Positions 43,155 through 46,405 of a DNA stretch of 46,405 nucleotides are shown piece after piece. Position 1 is the stretch's first letter. Each line of letters opens with the position of its first letter. Origin of the DNA: Hydrogenophaga sp. (GTDB taxonomy: Bacteria > Pseudomonadota > Gammaproteobacteria > Burkholderiales > Burkholderiaceae_C); assembly GCF_019264445.1 (NCBI RefSeq), contig NZ_JAHVAB010000068.1, forward strand, positions 1-46,405, in the 5' to 3' direction. The notes beneath the pieces are model-generated. The model was not told the DNA's origin. It made no database searches and saw only the letters and a list, made by a program, of their open reading frames with translations. A program made the position numbers and the translations under genes.

Positions 43155-43769
43155 ATGACCGCCAACATCCTGCGCCTGAGCCCGGCTGCCGAACGCAACA
43201 AGCACCCCATCCTTGAACAACTGCGACAGCACCTGCCGGCGCAAGCCCATGTGCTGGAGATTGCTTCCGGCACCGGGCAGCACGCCGCGTGGTTCACCGG
43301 GCAAATGCCGGGCTGGCGCTGGCAGCCCACCGATTTCCAGGCCGACGCCCTGCCCTCCATCCGCGCCTGGGCGGCCGAGGCCAGCGCGGGCCAGGTGCTC
43401 GCGCCCTTGCAGCTGGACGTGCTGGCGCCGGCATGGCCTGTGGAGCCCGCCACGTTTGACGCCATCTATTGCGCCAACATGCTGCACATCGCGCCCTGGG
43501 CCACGTGCGCCGCGCTCATGCAGGGCGCATCACGCTGCCTTGCGCCACACGGCGTGCTCGTCACCTATGGGCCCTACCTCGAAGACGGTGTGCCCACGTC
43601 GCCCGGCAACCTGGCGTTTGACGCCAGCCTGCGCAGCGAAAACGCGCAATGGGGCATCCGCCGCCGCGAGGACGTGGAACAGGAAGCCCATCGCGCGGGC
43701 CTGCGCCTGAAAGCGCGCCATGCGATGCCTGCCAACAACCTCTTGCTGGTGTGGGGTCGGGAACCCTGA
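43155..43769 (+). CDS. DUF938 class I SAM-dependent methyltransferase
   Basis: The 204-residue protein is a DUF938 methyltransferase. The SAM-binding motif I is VLEIASGTGQHA (33-44), followed by the conserved WQPTDFQ, FDAIYCANMLHI and GVLVTYGPYLEDG blocks, and RRREDVEQEA near the end. These proteins are distantly related to 3-demethylubiquinone methyltransferases, but the substrate is unknown. The start at 43155 fits the family. The intergenic region to the divergent lipoprotein gene is only 46 bases, so the two share regulatory DNA. Confidence 0.88.
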   Translation: MTANILRLSPAAERNKHPILEQLRQHLPAQAHVLEIASGTGQHAAWFTGQMPGWRWQPTDFQADALPSIRAWAAEASAGQVLAPLQLDVLAPAWPVEPATFDAIYCANMLHIAPWATCAALMQGASRCLAPHGVLVTYGPYLEDGVPTSPGNLAFDASLRSENAQWGIRRREDVEQEAHRAGLRLKARHAMPANNLLLVWGREP

Positions 43770-43818
43770 GCCACGCACGGGCTCCATCCTGCATTGCCCT
43801 GTGCCGACGGACGCCGAC

Positions 43819-44313
43819 ATGCTCAGAAACCTCAAAGACCTTTTCGACCAGCTCACCACCCACCTCACCGCACCCGCCAGCGCGCAAGGGCCCGCCGAGC
43901 AGGAGCACACCTTGCAACTGGCCACCGCCGTGTTGCTCGTGGAGGTGATGCGTGCCGAGCCCGACCTGAAAGACGACGAGCGCGATGCCGTGCTGAGCGC
44001 CCTGCGCCGCAAGTTCAACCTCACCGACGACGAACTGCAGCGCCTGCTCGAGCTGGCCCACGAAACCGCTCGCACCGCGTACGACTACCAGCGCTTCACG
44101 GCGCTGATGAACGAGCGCTTTTCGCAGGAACAGAAGATCCGCGTGGTCGAGGCCATGTGGGAAGTGGCCTTCGCCGATCAGCACCTGGATGCCAACGAGC
44201 ACCACGTCATCAGCAAGGTGGCCGGGCTGCTGCACGTGACCCACGGGGAATACATCGCCGCCAAGCTGCACGCGCAGGCGGCCATGAAGGCGCGCGAACA
44301 GCCAGCGCCCTGA
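43819..44313 (+). CDS. TerB-like (TerB_DjlA) helical protein
   Basis: The 164-residue protein is all-helical with the TerB pattern: LQLATAVLLVEVMRAEPDLKDDERDAV for the first metal-binding helix pair (shown here in part as ATAVLLVEVMRAEPD and KDDERDAV) and VVEAMWEVAFADQHLDANEHHVI for the second. The duplicated acidic D-x-x-E motifs are typical of TerB/DjlA-like domains. Family members are linked to tellurite resistance and membrane-associated stress responses; no other ter gene is present, so the role here is unknown. It is 49 bases downstream of the DUF938 gene and may share its transcript. Confidence 0.85.
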   Translation: MLRNLKDLFDQLTTHLTAPASAQGPAEQEHTLQLATAVLLVEVMRAEPDLKDDERDAVLSALRRKFNLTDDELQRLLELAHETARTAYDYQRFTALMNERFSQEQKIRVVEAMWEVAFADQHLDANEHHVISKVAGLLHVTHGEYIAAKLHAQAAMKAREQPAP

Positions 44314-44420
44314 GGCGCACAAGCCGGTACAGAACTTTGCGCCACCAAAGCGCGGCGTTTACCGGGCGTTCACAAGGGGCGCACACGATGGAGGCTCACC
44401 AACCCCAAGGAGAAACCTCC

Positions 44421-44867
44421 ATGAAATCCCGAAACCTTGTTGTGTATGCCCTGGCTGCCGCCTCGCTGGGCGTGAGCTCACTGTCCTTCGCTCAAGGTGG
44501 CCGATTCGAGCCAGCCCACATGCAGCGCGTGGACGACCGGCGCGATGACCGTCGGGACTACCGCCAGGACCGCCGCGACGACCGCCGCGATTTCCGTCAG
44601 GAGCGCCGCGAAGATCGCCGCGACTACCGCCAGTCGCGCAACGACCGGCACTACCACCACTACTACTACAACGCACGCGGCCCCGAATTCCGCCGCGGTG
44701 GCTACATCCCCTACGAATACCGCAACCGCCAGTACGTGGTGGTCAACCCCCAGCAATACCGTCTGGCGCCACCCCCGCGCGGTCACCACTGGGTGCAGGT
44801 CGGCACCGACTATGTGCTCGTGGCCATTGCCACCGGTCTCATCGCCAACCTGATCCTCAACAACTGA
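44421..44867 (+). CDS. RcnB-like exported protein with DRRD repeats
   Basis: The 148-residue protein starts at an ATG preceded by AAGGAG. A signal peptide ends after LSFA (about 24). The mature part has three 11-residue repeats (39-71) of the form D-R-R-D-D-R-R-D-Y/F-R-Q, a His/Tyr-rich spacer and a C-terminal RcnB domain (about 90-148) with RRGGYIPYEYR and GHHWVQVGTDYVLV, then a hydrophobic helix. RcnB in E. coli is a periplasmic protein needed for nickel/cobalt homeostasis; members in Burkholderiales are numerous, and metal involvement is unproven for this one. A good terminator follows. Confidence 0.83.
   Translation: MKSRNLVVYALAAASLGVSSLSFAQGGRFEPAHMQRVDDRRDDRRDYRQDRRDDRRDFRQERREDRRDYRQSRNDRHYHHYYYNARGPEFRRGGYIPYEYRNRQYVVVNPQQYRLAPPPRGHHWVQVGTDYVLVAIATGLIANLILNN
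44535..44633 (+). repeat. 33-bp coding tandem repeat, three copies (DRRDDRRDYRQ)
   Basis: Three consecutive 33-bp units encode residues 39-71 of the RcnB-like protein. Units differ by a few substitutions (Y/F, D/E), which suggests older duplication. Confidence 0.75.
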
Positions 44868-44891
44868 GCCACCGCGCCCAACGGCGCGCAG

Positions 44892-44929
44892 GGCGCAGCG
44901 CACCCGGCAGCCGGGGCGCTGCGCCTTTT
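44892..44929 (+). terminator. Intrinsic terminator after the RcnB-like gene
   Basis: GGCGCAGCGC (44892-44901) pairs perfectly with GCGCTGCGCC (44916-44925) across a 14-base loop, followed by TTTT. It ends the RcnB-like transcript. Confidence 0.82.
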
Positions 44930-45007
44930 GTCCATCTGCCTCGCGCGATGCGGCGGCGCGGCTTCTCTGCGATGATTCGCCCCAGCAAAAACCACCCTCG
45001 CTGCGCC

Positions 45008-45616
45008 ATGAACATCCGCCATTTCACCCTCCCCCTGGTCGCTGCTGTTGCACTCTCACTGGCCGCCTGCTCCAAGGAAGACACCACCGGTGCGCCAGGC
45101 ACGGCGAGTGCCAGTGCGGCCGACAAGGCGCCCATTGCCGCCGCTCAGGCTTACGACGTGTTGAGCGCCCAGGGCAAAGGCTTCACGGCCGGTGCGCTCA
45201 TGAGCGCCAACACGGTGTTCGTGCTGTTCGATCCGCAATGCCCGCACTGCGCCCACCTGTGGCAGTCGTCGGTACCGCTGCAGAACAAGGTGAAGTTCGT
45301 CTGGTTGCCGGTGGCGATCATGAACGCCAAGAGCGCGCCCCAGGGCGCGGCCATCATGACCGCCGCCAACCCGGTGGACACCATGACCGCCCACGAGCAG
45401 CAGTTGCTCGCTGGCCAGGGCGGCATGTCGGCGTCGTCGAGCATCGCACCCGATGTGCTGCAGACCATCAAGACCAACACCGAACTGCTCGAACGGCTGG
45501 GGGCCTCTTCGGTGCCTTTCATGGTGGCCAAGCACCAGAAAAGCGGCGCGGTGATCACGCAAAGCGGCGCCATGGGCACCGAGGCACTGGCGGGCTTCCT
45601 GGGAATGAATCCGTAA
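45008..45616 (+). CDS. DsbG-like thioredoxin-fold lipoprotein
   Basis: From the ATG at 45008 this is a 202-residue protein. It has a lipoprotein signal (VALSLAAC, Cys21) and a thioredoxin fold with the active-site motif FDPQCPHC (C78, C81) and a cis-proline in ASSVPFMVA. The pattern resembles the C-terminal catalytic domain of DsbG/DsbC disulfide isomerases, without the long N-terminal dimerisation domain. It should be a membrane-anchored periplasmic thiol-disulfide enzyme. The upstream frame to 44948 lacks a signal peptide and is rejected. A strong terminator follows. Confidence 0.87.
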   Translation: MNIRHFTLPLVAAVALSLAACSKEDTTGAPGTASASAADKAPIAAAQAYDVLSAQGKGFTAGALMSANTVFVLFDPQCPHCAHLWQSSVPLQNKVKFVWLPVAIMNAKSAPQGAAIMTAANPVDTMTAHEQQLLAGQGGMSASSSIAPDVLQTIKTNTELLERLGASSVPFMVAKHQKSGAVITQSGAMGTEALAGFLGMNP

Positions 45617-45624
45617 GCCGCAGG

Positions 45625-45667
45625 GCGCCGTTTCGGGCCCGCGTGGCGGGCTGAAATGGCGCGTTTT
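45625..45667 (+). terminator. Long imperfect terminator after the DsbG-like gene
   Basis: GCGCCGTTTCGGGCCCGC and GCGGGCTGAAATGGCGC pair with a few mismatches around a short loop, followed by GTTTTG. This is a plausible factor-independent terminator separating the DsbG-like gene from the small basic protein gene. Confidence 0.7.
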
Positions 45668-45722
45668 GTGGCTTACCATCTGCGCTTCAAGCCGCGCGTC
45701 GCGGCAGTCAATGGAGAGTGCC

Positions 45723-45863
45723 ATGGGCAAGGAACAACGCAACGAAAAAATGGCCAAGAAACCCAAGAAGGACTCCTCCGTCCCGAAGGGCCCGGTCACC
45801 TCTGACCGGCCAGTGCCACCGGTCACCGCCGTCATGCCGCGCGGCAAAGAGAAAAACAAGTGA
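45723..45863 (+). CDS. Small basic Lys/Pro-rich protein
   Basis: A 46-residue frame preceded by GGAGAG at good spacing encodes a protein with two Lys clusters (KMAKKPKKD and GKEKNK) and Pro/Val-rich centre. Short proteins of this pattern occur in other betaproteobacteria before DUF427 genes, but their role is unknown. The tail ends ten bases before the DUF427 start, suggesting co-transcription. The small size limits certainty. Confidence 0.55.
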   Translation: MGKEQRNEKMAKKPKKDSSVPKGPVTSDRPVPPVTAVMPRGKEKNK

Positions 45864-45873
45864 GCGCGCCCGC

Positions 45874-46155
45874 ATGAAGGCCACCTGGAACGGCGTGACC
45901 ATCGCCGAAAGCGACGACACCGTGGTGGTGGAGGGCAACCACTACTTCCCCGAGAGCGCGCTCAATCGGGACTACGTCACCTTCAGCAACCACCGCACCA
46001 GCTGCCCCTGGAAGGGCCAGGCGAGCTACTACTCGTTGCTGGTCAACGGTGAACTCAACACCGACGCCGCCTGGTTCTACCCCGATCCCAAACCCGAGGC
46101 CGAGATGGTCAAGGGCCGTGTCGCGTTCTGGAAGGGCGTGAAAGTCGCGCCCTGA
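45874..46155 (+). CDS. DUF427 family protein
   Basis: The 93-residue protein matches DUF427, a small all-beta fold: MKATWNGVTIAESDDTV, the conserved VEGNHYFPESAL, HRTSCPWKGQASYYSL and AAWFYPDPKPEAEMVKGRVAFWKG. The full-length family domain is present. Members are of unknown function; some were proposed to act as small-molecule or nucleotide-like binding proteins. It follows the small basic protein gene by ten bases and has no obvious terminator before the next gene. Confidence 0.9.
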   Translation: MKATWNGVTIAESDDTVVVEGNHYFPESALNRDYVTFSNHRTSCPWKGQASYYSLLVNGELNTDAAWFYPDPKPEAEMVKGRVAFWKGVKVAP

Positions 46156-46268
46156 GCGCCCTGCGCGCCAGCGCCGCAAAGCCCCCGACCGGCACTGGGC
46201 GACTGCCCTTGCCCGCCCCGTCAGGGGCGTATCCTGAGTGGCACAACAACCCACTCAGGAGACACCCC

Positions 46269-46405
46269 ATGATTCGTTCATCCCGCACAGCGCCGCTGGC
46301 CCTGCTGGCTGGCGGCCTCCTGGCACTGGCCGGCTGCGCCGGCCCCCACCCCCCCGCCAAGCCCCCCCGGGGCATGATGGCCACAGCGGCCCCCCCCCCC
46401 CCCCC
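46269..46405 (+). CDS. Lipoprotein, truncated by the window end
   Basis: The visible 45 residues start after AGGAG (46257-46261) at good spacing and contain a lipoprotein signal with LALAGC (Cys about 18), then a Pro-rich linker. The remaining sequence is cut by the window end in a poly-C run, so the family cannot be identified. Confidence 0.6.
   Translation, partial: MIRSSRTAPLALLAGGLLALAGCAGPHPPAKPPRGMMATAAPPPP

Overview
The window looks like a chromosomal segment of a high-GC betaproteobacterium of the order Burkholderiales, most likely family Comamonadaceae (Hydrogenophaga or Acidovorax would be a reasonable guess; I cannot confirm a genus). The basis is the strong G/C third-position bias, the gene content (rnk, mutS, glnS, a MacAB-type exporter, an Anbu peptidase, paired photolyases) and a palindromic repeat of the GTTCGGGCTGAGCCTGTCGAAG type. 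No rRNA, tRNA, CRISPR array or insertion sequence was recognised.

Layout. 1-4000: rnk, an unknown lipoprotein, a gene-poor AT-richer gap, then a coupled metallo-hydrolase and ornithine-cyclodeaminase-family reductase. 4000-7140 (minus): a tightly overlapping photolyase / DUF2256 / Fe-S photolyase operon behind an imperfect palindrome. 7478-13815 (plus): mutS, an overlapping Anbu proteasome homologue, an alpha/beta hydrolase and a PAS histidine kinase. 13831-17087 (minus): a MacA/ATPase/permease export operon. 17266-20738 (plus): a small membrane protein, a secreted hydrolase and a LytS/LytR-type two-component pair with 4-base overlaps. 20748-25311: a Tyr/Pro-repeat exported protein, a DUF924 protein, a large choice-of-anchor-I lipoprotein, a 21-bp-period REP expansion and a DUF2157 membrane protein. 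25439-27271: glnS.

The main accessory region is 27326-33715. On the minus strand it holds a NERD-UvrD-like helicase, a visibly AT-rich AAA_13 ATPase resembling RloC/PrrC anticodon nucleases, and a zinc-ribbon/coiled-coil DUF2130 protein with a nuclease-like core. Divergent to these is an MNT/HEPN pair whose HEPN catalytic His is replaced by Tyr. I read this as a small defence island inserted between glnS and a holin-like gene. A second module at 35350-36617 pairs an XRE regulator with an AbiEii-type nucleotidyltransferase under a strong promoter embedded in a perfect 10-bp inverted repeat, with a nearly leaderless start.

The rest (36644-46405) is mostly ordinary housekeeping and envelope genes: RidA-like/LysR divergent pair, GIY-YIG-like protein, Pcp, DTW-domain tRNA modification enzyme, a degenerate GGDEF membrane protein, an SRAP/HMCES-like protein without Cys2, lipoproteins, a DUF938 methyltransferase, TerB-like and RcnB-like proteins, a DsbG-like lipoprotein, DUF427, and a lipoprotein cut by the window end in a poly-C tract.
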